This document shows, piece by piece, positions 1 through 5,809 of a stretch of DNA of 22,909 bases. The notes beneath the pieces were generated by a model. That model was not told where the DNA came from and did not search any database. It saw nothing but the letters and a program-made list of their open reading frames with translations. The stretch is from Devosia sp. (lineage in GTDB: Bacteria; Pseudomonadota; Alphaproteobacteria; Rhizobiales; Devosiaceae): contig JAQGKH010000164.1 in NCBI GenBank assembly GCA_028290225.1, positions 1 to 22,909 of the forward strand, given 5' to 3'. The position numbers and the translations under genes are program-made. Numbering within the stretch: position 1 is the stretch's first letter; every line of letters begins with the position of its first letter.

Positions 1-131
1 CTGTGTCAACCAATGTCGATCGATGCGGGAAATCTGCAATTTGGCGCGTATAAACAAGGAATTATAGCCGCGCAAGCCTCGTTTGATGTAGCGCAAGGCG
101 GAAGAGGGCTGATCCACCCACGTGGCATGCA

Positions 132-159
132 TTGACTTGCTTTGCCCAACCAATATAGC
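132..159 (+). promoter_or_regulatory. Candidate sigma70-type promoter of the ABC importer operon
   Basis: TTGACT (132-137) is followed after 16 bases by TATAGC (154-159), about 70 bases upstream of the binding-protein start codon. The -35 box is a near-perfect match to consensus; the -10 box matches four of six positions. No other pair in the first 227 bases looks as good. Assigned by eye only. Confidence 0.4.
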
Positions 160-174
160 TTAATTTCGTATTGG
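150..174. promoter_or_regulatory. Inverted repeat overlapping the -10 region, candidate operator
   Basis: CCAATA (150-155) and TATTGG (169-174) are perfect inverted half-sites separated by 13 bases; GCCCAA (144-149) and TTGGGC (171-176) form a second overlapping pair. The dyad covers the proposed -10 box, where a repressor or a LysR/GntR-type regulator could bind. No regulator gene lies in the window on this side, so the binding protein is unknown. Confidence 0.3.
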
Positions 175-227
175 GCCCGAATTGCGCCACTAAGTGGGGC
201 CTTGGGAGCTCATGTGGGAGGAGAAAA

Positions 228-1223
228 ATGATTAGGTCTCTAGAAAAATTCAGAACTACGGCCGCCGCGCTCGCTTTCGGAGCCATTCTGGCGGCAGCAC
301 CATCAGCGGCATTGGCCGATCCGGTGCGCATCGCCTTCGGCGACATCGCTACGGTTGAATCTTTGCACCTGCTGATTGCTCTTGAGCGTGCCAAGGAAAT
401 GGGCCTCGAACTCGAGGTGACCTATCTCAAGTCCGAAGATATCGCGGCGCAGGCGGTGGTCGGTGGGCAGGCTGATATCGGTATCGGTGGTCCCTATGCC
501 CTCATCCAAAAGGTCAATGCGCCAATTCGCATGTTCCTGCAGTTGAGCCAGCTCAGCTTTTTCCCAGTGGTAAACTCCGAGTTTTATCAAGACTGGGAAG
601 ATCTGGATGGTCAGGAGATTGCCGTCCATTCACGCGGTTCGGGGACCGAAGCCATCATGCGGCTCATGGCCGACCGTCATGGCATCAGCTACTCCAACAT
701 TTCCTACGTGCCCGGCGCGGAAGTGCGCACTGGCGCGCTGCTGCAGGGCAATGTGAAGGCGACCATCGTCGACTCCTCCGGCAAGCGCATTCTGGAGGAT
801 GAAGCTCCTGGCAAGTTCGTTTTCCTGCCAGTGGATGATGTCAGTGCCACCGACGAAGCCCTCTTTGCCAACACCGCCTTTCTGGAACGCGACCCGGAGG
901 CCGTCGCCACGCTGATCGAAGCGATCTTGAGCACATGGCGCGAGATCGCAGCGGATCCGAAGTCGATCGTTGCCCTGCGTGAACAGTACAATCTCCTGCC
1001 CGACGCTACTCCAGAAATGGTGGCCGATATCGAGCCGTACTTCACCGAGGCTGTGGCCCTTGGCATGCCTCTCAATGGCGGCGGTGAGGAAGCGGCTCGC
1101 GACGACTTCCAGTTCTACACCATCTCTGGCGCGCTTGAGGGTGAAGCCGCTGAACTCAAGGTCGAGGATTTCTGGGAGTTCGGTCCGCTGAACACCGCGC
1201 TTGCCAAGCTCGGCACCAAGTAA
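228..1223 (+). CDS. ABC transporter periplasmic substrate-binding protein (NMT1/SsuA-like)
   Basis: Solute-binding protein of a NitT/TauT-type importer, predicted to capture a small ligand in the periplasm and pass it to the permeases encoded just downstream. The ATG at 228 is chosen because a strong GGAGGAG ribosome binding site ends five bases before it and because it places a clear signal peptide first: Arg/Lys near the N-terminus, an Ala-rich hydrophobic core, and cleavage probably after SAALA near residue 25. The mature part (331 aa in total) has the NMT1/SsuA-like fold pattern: a beta strand near VRIAFGD, then a domain with DIAAQAVVGGQADIGIGG, typical of the ligand-cleft region. A longer in-frame TTG start at 171 would bury the signal peptide. 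The ligand cannot be read from sequence; family members bind sulfonates, nitrate, thiamine precursors or aromatic acids. Confidence 0.85.
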   Translation: MIRSLEKFRTTAAALAFGAILAAAPSAALADPVRIAFGDIATVESLHLLIALERAKEMGLELEVTYLKSEDIAAQAVVGGQADIGIGGPYALIQKVNAPIRMFLQLSQLSFFPVVNSEFYQDWEDLDGQEIAVHSRGSGTEAIMRLMADRHGISYSNISYVPGAEVRTGALLQGNVKATIVDSSGKRILEDEAPGKFVFLPVDDVSATDEALFANTAFLERDPEAVATLIEAILSTWREIAADPKSIVALREQYNLLPDATPEMVADIEPYFTEAVALGMPLNGGGEEAARDDFQFYTISGALEGEAAELKVEDFWEFGPLNTALAKLGTK

Positions 1224-1233
1224 GGCGAGGACG

Positions 1234-2067
1234 ATGACCTCATCGGTTAAACTGGGTAACGCGACCGGGGCTCATGAAGCCCCGGTCAATGTCGGCCAGG
1301 CCCTCAGCAGGATGTTCGACTCCAAACCATTTCTTTGGACGATAGCGTCGCTTACCCTGCTGTTCGGGGCATGGGAAATTGCCGGCCTCATCCCGATCAG
1401 CATAGCCTTCCCCACCTTTTCCTCGACGCTCGTGGCCTTTGCGCAGATGGTCGTGGATGGGTCCATGGTCTACGCTTATTTCCTGACGCTGCAGCCCTTG
1501 CTGCTGGGCGTAGCAGTTTCCGCCGCGTTGGGGATTAGCCTTGGCATCTTCATGGGTTTGTCGCGAAAAGCCGAGTGGCTTATCGCTCCCGTGTTCATCG
1601 TCCTGCAGGCCGCCCCGATGGCCGCACTGGTGCCGTTGGTGACCTTTGTTTACGGCATCGGCCTTACCGCCAAAACCCTCGCCGTGATCATGCTGGCGCT
1701 GCCGGTAATCGTGCTGAACTCCTACAAGGCGGTTCGCCACGTCAACCCATCACTGGTCGACATGTGCCGCTCGTTCCAGGGCACCCGACTGCAGCAGATC
1801 GTCAAGATCATTATTCCGGACGCGTCGCCGGTGATGTTTGCAGGGCTTCGGCTTGGCATCGCAGCGGGCTTTATCGGGGTAATGCTGGCAGAGCTGCTGA
1901 TCACCCCTACCGGGGTGGGCGACCTGATCACCTATCACCGTTCCGTGGCGAACTACGCGCATATGTATGCCGCAGTCGCCTCCATTATCGTGGTGTCCAC
2001 CGTGAGCCTCGCCGGCCTGCAGTCTTTCGAGGCCCGGTTCCTGCGTCCTGAAAAAAGGAAGAGATAA
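1234..2067 (+). CDS. ABC transporter permease 1 (BPD_transp_1, SsuC/TauC type)
   Basis: Inner-membrane permease of 277 aa with about six hydrophobic segments. A cytoplasmic coupling (EAA-like) loop is visible around MCRSFQGTRLQQIVKIIIP followed by a conserved Gly-Leu-Arg-Leu-Gly stretch. The ATG at 1234 follows AAGGCGAGG and starts ten bases after the binding-protein stop; an upstream in-frame start at 1201 would overlap that gene and adds nothing conserved. The gene sits between the binding protein and the ATPase, the usual order. A second, clearly different permease lies downstream of the ATPase, so this subunit probably forms one half of a heterodimeric channel rather than the homodimer usual for SsuC/TauC. 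That pairing is inferred from gene order. Confidence 0.88.
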   Translation: MTSSVKLGNATGAHEAPVNVGQALSRMFDSKPFLWTIASLTLLFGAWEIAGLIPISIAFPTFSSTLVAFAQMVVDGSMVYAYFLTLQPLLLGVAVSAALGISLGIFMGLSRKAEWLIAPVFIVLQAAPMAALVPLVTFVYGIGLTAKTLAVIMLALPVIVLNSYKAVRHVNPSLVDMCRSFQGTRLQQIVKIIIPDASPVMFAGLRLGIAAGFIGVMLAELLITPTGVGDLITYHRSVANYAHMYAAVASIIVVSTVSLAGLQSFEARFLRPEKRKR

Positions 2068-2068
2068 C

Positions 2069-2875
2069 ATGCAGTTATCTGCTATTCCCGCCGTCCAGCC
2101 CAGTGCCCCCGTCACCAGCAATGATCCTGTCGTTCAGGTTCGCAGCATCTGCAAGACCTATGGCGATATCGAGGCGCTGCGCAATATCGACCTCGAATTC
2201 TCACGCGGCAAGTTGACGACCTTGCTGGGCCCCTCAGGTTGCGGCAAGACGACGCTGCTCAAGATCATAGCGGGCCTGGTGCCGGCAAACTCGGGCGAAA
2301 TCCGCGTCAACGGCCGCGCTGTGACCGGTCCCGGGCCCGAGCGCGCCTTTGTGTTCCAGGATTTCGCCTTGATGCCTTGGGCGACCGTCATGCGCAACGT
2401 GGCTTTCGGCCTCGAACTGCGTGGTGTCAACGCCGCCGAGCGCAAACGCGTCGCGACCCGCTATATCGAAGAGGTTGGCCTGGCGGGGTTTGAGGAGAAG
2501 TACCCGCACGAGTTGTCGGGCGGCATGCGTCAGCGTGTCGGCATTGCCCGAGCCTTTGCGGTGAATGCCGATGTTCTCCTGCTTGATGAGCCGTTTTCGG
2601 CAGTGGACGAGCAGAACCGCCGCAAGTTCCAGGAAGACTTGTTGCGCCTCGTCGATCTGGAGAAAAAGACCTTCATCTTCGTCACCCACTCGATCGAGGA
2701 AGCGGTCTATGTGTCGGACCGGATCGTGCTGCTGTCGCCCCGCCCGGGCCGGATTTCGCAGGTGATTGATCCCAAGATCGACCGCAGCGCCTCGCCAGAC
2801 GACATCCGCCGCGACCCCGGCTACCTGGATACCGTCGAGGAGATCTGGGACGGCCTGCGGCATTACGTGGATTGA
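2069..2875 (+). CDS. ABC transporter ATP-binding protein (NitT/TauT family)
   Basis: Cytoplasmic ATPase of 268 aa that powers the importer. All motifs are present and intact: Walker A GPSGCGKTT (residues 54-62), a Q-loop in FVFQDFALMPW, the signature LSGGMRQR from residue 149, Walker B VLLLDEPF with Asp173-Glu174, and the H-loop His in FVTHSIEEA. The first 20 or so residues before VRSICKTYG are a short non-conserved leader. The ATG at 2069 begins two bases after the permease stop and is preceded by AAAAGGAAGAG, so translation is tightly coupled. It is the only ATPase in the operon and must serve both permeases. The SsuB/TauB-like sequence supports the NitT/TauT class but does not fix the substrate. 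Confidence 0.93.
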   Translation: MQLSAIPAVQPSAPVTSNDPVVQVRSICKTYGDIEALRNIDLEFSRGKLTTLLGPSGCGKTTLLKIIAGLVPANSGEIRVNGRAVTGPGPERAFVFQDFALMPWATVMRNVAFGLELRGVNAAERKRVATRYIEEVGLAGFEEKYPHELSGGMRQRVGIARAFAVNADVLLLDEPFSAVDEQNRRKFQEDLLRLVDLEKKTFIFVTHSIEEAVYVSDRIVLLSPRPGRISQVIDPKIDRSASPDDIRRDPGYLDTVEEIWDGLRHYVD

Positions 2876-2884
2876 GGGCGGGTC

Positions 2885-3637
2885 ATGAATATCTTCGGCT
2901 ATAGAATTCCGATGATGGCATCGCTGCTCGTCTGGGCGGTGCTTTGGGAGATCGTGGGTCGGCTTGACCTGATCTTCCTGATCCCGCCGATGACGTCGAT
3001 CATCGAAACCGGTGTGCACCTGGTGCAAACCAGTTCCTGGCAGAAGGCATCGATCATCACGCTCCGCAGCTTTGGCATCGGCATGAGCCTGGCGATCGGC
3101 GTCGGTGTGCCGCTCGGCATCCTGATGGGGCGCTTCAAAGCCGTCGACAACATCATGGGCCTTTGGGTCAATATGTTCGTCAGCGCTCCGCTCTCGGCAC
3201 TCGTGCCGGTACTGATGATATTGTTCGGCCTGGGGGAAACGACTGTTGTCGTGACGGTATTCCTCTTCGCCGTCTGGATCATCGTTCTCGACGCCAGGGC
3301 CGGCGTCATGCAGGTGCCTACCTCCCTGCTTGAGATGGGCCGCAGCTATGGTGCGAATGGTTGGGTGCTCTTTACCAAGATCATTCTGCTTTCTGCCTTG
3401 CCGGAAATCCTGGCAGGTATCCGGATCGGCCTCATCCGTGGCGTCAAGGGGGTGGTCATCGGCCAGATCCTGGTATCGATCATCGGGTATGGCGAACTGT
3501 TCGAGCTGTTTTCGCGCAGCTTTGAAATGGAAAGCTTCTGGGCTCTCACCCTGATCCTGTTCGTGGTGGCAATGCTGTTGTCCGCCTTTGTTGAAACCTT
3601 CGAAAAACGTATCGAATACTACGCTGGAGCCAGATAA
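2885..3637 (+). CDS. ABC transporter permease 2 (BPD_transp_1, SsuC/TauC type)
   Basis: Second inner-membrane permease, 250 aa, with about six membrane segments and a coupling loop near LEMGRSYGANGWVLFTKIIL followed by LPEILAGIRIGLIRG. It resembles permease 1 in architecture but differs through most of its length and is shorter, so it is not a recent tandem copy. Its ATG lies nine bases after the ATPase stop, behind GAGGGCGGG. Its TAA stop shares one base with the ATG of the next gene (TAATG), so the hydrolase downstream is translationally coupled to it. Together with permease 1 it probably makes a heterodimeric pore. Confidence 0.87.
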   Translation: MNIFGYRIPMMASLLVWAVLWEIVGRLDLIFLIPPMTSIIETGVHLVQTSSWQKASIITLRSFGIGMSLAIGVGVPLGILMGRFKAVDNIMGLWVNMFVSAPLSALVPVLMILFGLGETTVVVTVFLFAVWIIVLDARAGVMQVPTSLLEMGRSYGANGWVLFTKIILLSALPEILAGIRIGLIRGVKGVVIGQILVSIIGYGELFELFSRSFEMESFWALTLILFVVAMLLSAFVETFEKRIEYYAGAR

Positions 3638-4344
3638 TGAACGTGCATGCCACCCAGACAAACTTCGTGTTTACGCCGCAGCCGACGCCCACGCTGCCTG
3701 TTGCAGGCAGTGATGCCCTATTTCCGGTTCACCGCATCTACTGCGTCGGCCGGAACTTCGCCGAGCACGCAGTTGAGATGGGCCATGATCCCGACCGCGA
3801 GCCGCCTTTCTTCTTCCAGAAGAACCCGGACACGCTGCTGCTGTCGGGCGAAGAGTTTCCTTACCCTTCGCAAACCAGTGACGTGCACCACGAGATCGAA
3901 CTGGTTGTCGCTCTGCACAAGGGCGGCACGAACATCCCACTGGACAGCGCGATGGACCACGTGTTCGGTTACGCCGTTGGCCTGGACATGACCAGGCGCG
4001 ACCTGCAGGGCGAGGCTAAAAAGGCTGGGCGTCCGTGGGAAACCGGCAAGTCGTTCGAATGGTCCGCCCCCTGCACACCCTTGGTACCCGCATCCCAGAT
4101 CGGGCATCCGAACTCGGGCGCGATCTGGTGCAAGGTCAATGGCGAGCAGCGCCAGAGTGGCGATCTCAACCAGATGATCTGGAAAGTGCAGGAGATGATC
4201 TCCTACCTGTCTGGTCTATTTGAACTGAAGGCCGGCGACCTGATCTATGCAGGCACCCCAGCCGGCGTGGGTGCAGTCGTGCGCGGTGACGAGATCCATG
4301 GCGGCGTTGATGGCGTGGGCGAGATCCGGGTCCGGGTCGCCTGA
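3637..4344 (+). CDS. Fumarylacetoacetate hydrolase family protein (fumarylpyruvate hydrolase-like)
   Basis: FAH-superfamily enzyme of 235 aa. The superfamily cleaves or isomerises beta-diketo/oxo acids with a divalent metal. The core IYCVGRNFAEHAVEMGHDPDREPPFFFQKNPDT, quoted here only as a landmark starting at about residue 31, closely recalls NagK-type fumarylpyruvate hydrolases of the gentisate pathway. Confidence 0.8.
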   Translation: MNVHATQTNFVFTPQPTPTLPVAGSDALFPVHRIYCVGRNFAEHAVEMGHDPDREPPFFFQKNPDTLLLSGEEFPYPSQTSDVHHEIELVVALHKGGTNIPLDSAMDHVFGYAVGLDMTRRDLQGEAKKAGRPWETGKSFEWSAPCTPLVPASQIGHPNSGAIWCKVNGEQRQSGDLNQMIWKVQEMISYLSGLFELKAGDLIYAGTPAGVGAVVRGDEIHGGVDGVGEIRVRVA

Positions 4345-4352
4345 TCAAACTA

Positions 4353-4380
4353 TTGGCGCGATGGGCAGCCATCGCGCCAA
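4353..4380. terminator. Perfect 12-bp hairpin closing the importer operon
   Basis: TTGGCGCGATGG (4353-4364) and CCATCGCGCCAA (4369-4380) pair perfectly around a GCAG loop, starting eight bases after the FAH stop codon. There is no T-run on the plus strand, so it is either a factor-assisted terminator or a 3'-end stabiliser. It would also lie 20 bases downstream of the small minus-strand ORF at 4401-4544 and could serve both strands. Confidence 0.55.
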
Positions 4381-4400
4381 TGTCGAATGGCGGAGCGCCG

Positions 4401-4544
4401 TCAAGGCGTAGCTTTCAACTTCAGCATGAAGCTGTTGCCTCGGAACACGCTATCTTTGATCGAAGCCTTGGTCCCAGCCAGCGGCACTCGATGACCATTT
4501 TGCAGCGCCGCTTGAAACGAGCGGAAGTTCATTTGCGAGTACAT
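4401..4544 (-). CDS. Possible small ORF, 47 aa, unrecognised
   Basis: The minus strand is open for 47 codons from ATG (complement of 4542-4544) to TGA (complement of 4401-4403). The peptide starts MYSQMNFRSFQAALQNG and ends FRGNSFMLKLKATP; it is basic, Gln/Asn/Ser-containing, and has no signal peptide or membrane segment. An AGGGA motif sits about nine bases before the ATG. It would be divergent from the YfeH-like gene and its leader would overlap that gene's first codons. I do not recognise the peptide. It could equally be chance or the end of a decayed gene, so this is a tentative entry. Confidence 0.2.
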   Translation of the reverse strand: MYSQMNFRSFQAALQNGHRVPLAGTKASIKDSVFRGNSFMLKLKATP

Positions 4545-4550
4545 GATTAG

Positions 4551-5543
4551 ATGTCCCTGAGCGGCAGACTGAAACGAATAGGGCTAGACTCCTACATCTT
4601 GCTGCTGATCGCTACCGTGGTGCTCGCTACGGTCATTCCAGCATCTGGAATCGGCGCAGTCATTGTTTCGCAAGTAGCGTTCTATGCTGTCGCCCTGCTG
4701 TTTTTTCTATACGGAGCCAAGCTCAATACGTCTGCCGTGGTCGCAGGAATTGCCAATTGGCGGCTGCAACTACTCGTATTCGGCACAACCTATATTGTAT
4801 TCCCAATTGTCGGCGTGGCGCTCGCAGGCATGCTCTCACCCTGGCTCGAACCAAACATCGCCTTGGGATTGTTGTTTCTGGCCGTTCTGCCGTCCACGGT
4901 ACAGTCCTCCATCGCGTTCACGTCAATGGCACAGGGGAACGTGCCAGCGGCGGTATGCGCCGCTTCGCTCTCAAATCTGCTTGGCGTATTGTTGACCCCT
5001 GCTCTTGCCGCCGTGCTTTTCCATACCAGCGGGGTCGGTCTGAACGCCAATGCGGTGGTCAGTATTGGAATTCAGATCTTGCTGCCATTTGCTCTTGGCC
5101 AAATTGCGAGACCATGGGTTGGCGAGTGGATTGGCAGACACAAGGGTGTGTCCCTTTTCGTCGACCGAGGATCTATTCTGCTTATCGTTTATTCGGCGTT
5201 CAGCGCTGGGGTAGTGGCCGGCATTTGGCAAAGGGTTGATATTACCACCCTGACGATAATGGTCATGGCGGACATCGTGCTGCTGGCCATCATTATGGCT
5301 TTTGGCTGGTTTGCGGGCAAAAGCATGGGCCTCCCCCGTGAGGATCGGATGGTCATGCTGTTCTGCGGGTCAACAAAAAGCCTCGCCAGTGGGATTCCGA
5401 TCGCGAACATTTTGTTTGTGGGCCAGCCCATCGGCCTCATCGTCCTGCCGCTCATGCTTTTTCACCAGATACAGCTTTTCGTTTGTGCCATCATCGCGCA
5501 GCGCCAAGCCTACCGCTTGAGCCAAACCCTCCAAGTCGCCTGA
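4551..5543 (+). CDS. YfeH-type bile acid:sodium symporter family (SBF-like) transporter
   Basis: Integral membrane protein of 330 aa with about nine to ten hydrophobic segments. It matches remembered E. coli YfeH over its whole length, including ALLFFLYGAKL, a segment with LPSTVQSSIAFTSMAQGN, the pair LLPFALGQIARPW, and FCGSTKSLASGIPIANILF near the C-terminus. These polar, membrane-embedded stretches form the crossing region of the SBF-like fold (BASS superfamily). The transported compound is unknown; relatives move organic anions or remain uncharacterised. The ATG at 4551 is used because it begins the conserved region, though no convincing ribosome binding site precedes it. By eye the coding sequence is richer in A+T than its neighbours, hinting at separate ancestry. 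It stands alone between the importer operon and the isocitrate dehydrogenase gene. Confidence 0.87.
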   Translation: MSLSGRLKRIGLDSYILLLIATVVLATVIPASGIGAVIVSQVAFYAVALLFFLYGAKLNTSAVVAGIANWRLQLLVFGTTYIVFPIVGVALAGMLSPWLEPNIALGLLFLAVLPSTVQSSIAFTSMAQGNVPAAVCAASLSNLLGVLLTPALAAVLFHTSGVGLNANAVVSIGIQILLPFALGQIARPWVGEWIGRHKGVSLFVDRGSILLIVYSAFSAGVVAGIWQRVDITTLTIMVMADIVLLAIIMAFGWFAGKSMGLPREDRMVMLFCGSTKSLASGIPIANILFVGQPIGLIVLPLMLFHQIQLFVCAIIAQRQAYRLSQTLQVA

Positions 5544-5703
5544 TTTGCCGCTCCTTGAACGTTCTGCAGGAGACATGGGGTGTGCGTGCAGCCTTTGCCC
5601 ACAATACGAGTGGCAGTTTTTAGGACTGCGATAACCAGTCCGATCGCCGAAGCCGTGGCCACGATCCGGTTTGATGGGAGACGCAAAAAGCGAGCCTGTC
5701 ATC

Positions 5704-5731
5704 GTGGGGGAGGCGGCACTGAGTGCCCCAC
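5704..5731. promoter_or_regulatory. Dyad between the SBF-like gene and icd
   Basis: GTGGGG (5704-5709) pairs with CCCCAC (5726-5731), and the inner GGCACTGAGTGCC (5715-5727) is itself a palindrome with a one-base centre. It lies 160 bases after the transporter stop and just upstream of the likely icd promoter, so it could be a weak terminator for the former or an operator for the latter. The rest of 5544-5809 holds no gene I can support. Confidence 0.25.
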
Positions 5732-5742
5732 ATCGTTAATAC

Positions 5743-5771
5743 TTGATCAACGTCGCGTCGCCGTATTTAAC
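5743..5771 (+). promoter_or_regulatory. Candidate icd promoter
   Basis: TTGATC (5743-5748) lies 17 bases upstream of TTTAAC (5766-5771), with TATTTA at 5764-5769 as an alternative -10 at a shorter spacing. It is about 40 bases before the isocitrate dehydrogenase ATG. Only a moderate match, assigned by eye. Confidence 0.28.
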
Positions 5772-5809
5772 CCAACACACCGCAATCGCTAAACAGGATT
5801 AGGTCTTAC

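Noticed and set aside
2234..3661. Long minus-strand open frame (475 codons) antisense to the ATPase and second permease
   Set aside because: The peptide is His/Asp/Arg-rich without any domain, and the plus strand carries intact family motifs throughout. It is a codon-bias shadow in high-GC DNA.
4353..4550. Plus-strand 65-codon ORF ending directly before the SBF-like gene
   Set aside because: It begins inside the terminator hairpin, has no ribosome binding site and no recognisable sequence.
5575..5634. 19-codon cysteine-containing ORF (MGCACSLCPQYEW...) between the SBF-like gene and icd
   Set aside because: AGGAG lies only two bases from the ATG, the peptide is too short to judge and nothing around it supports a role.
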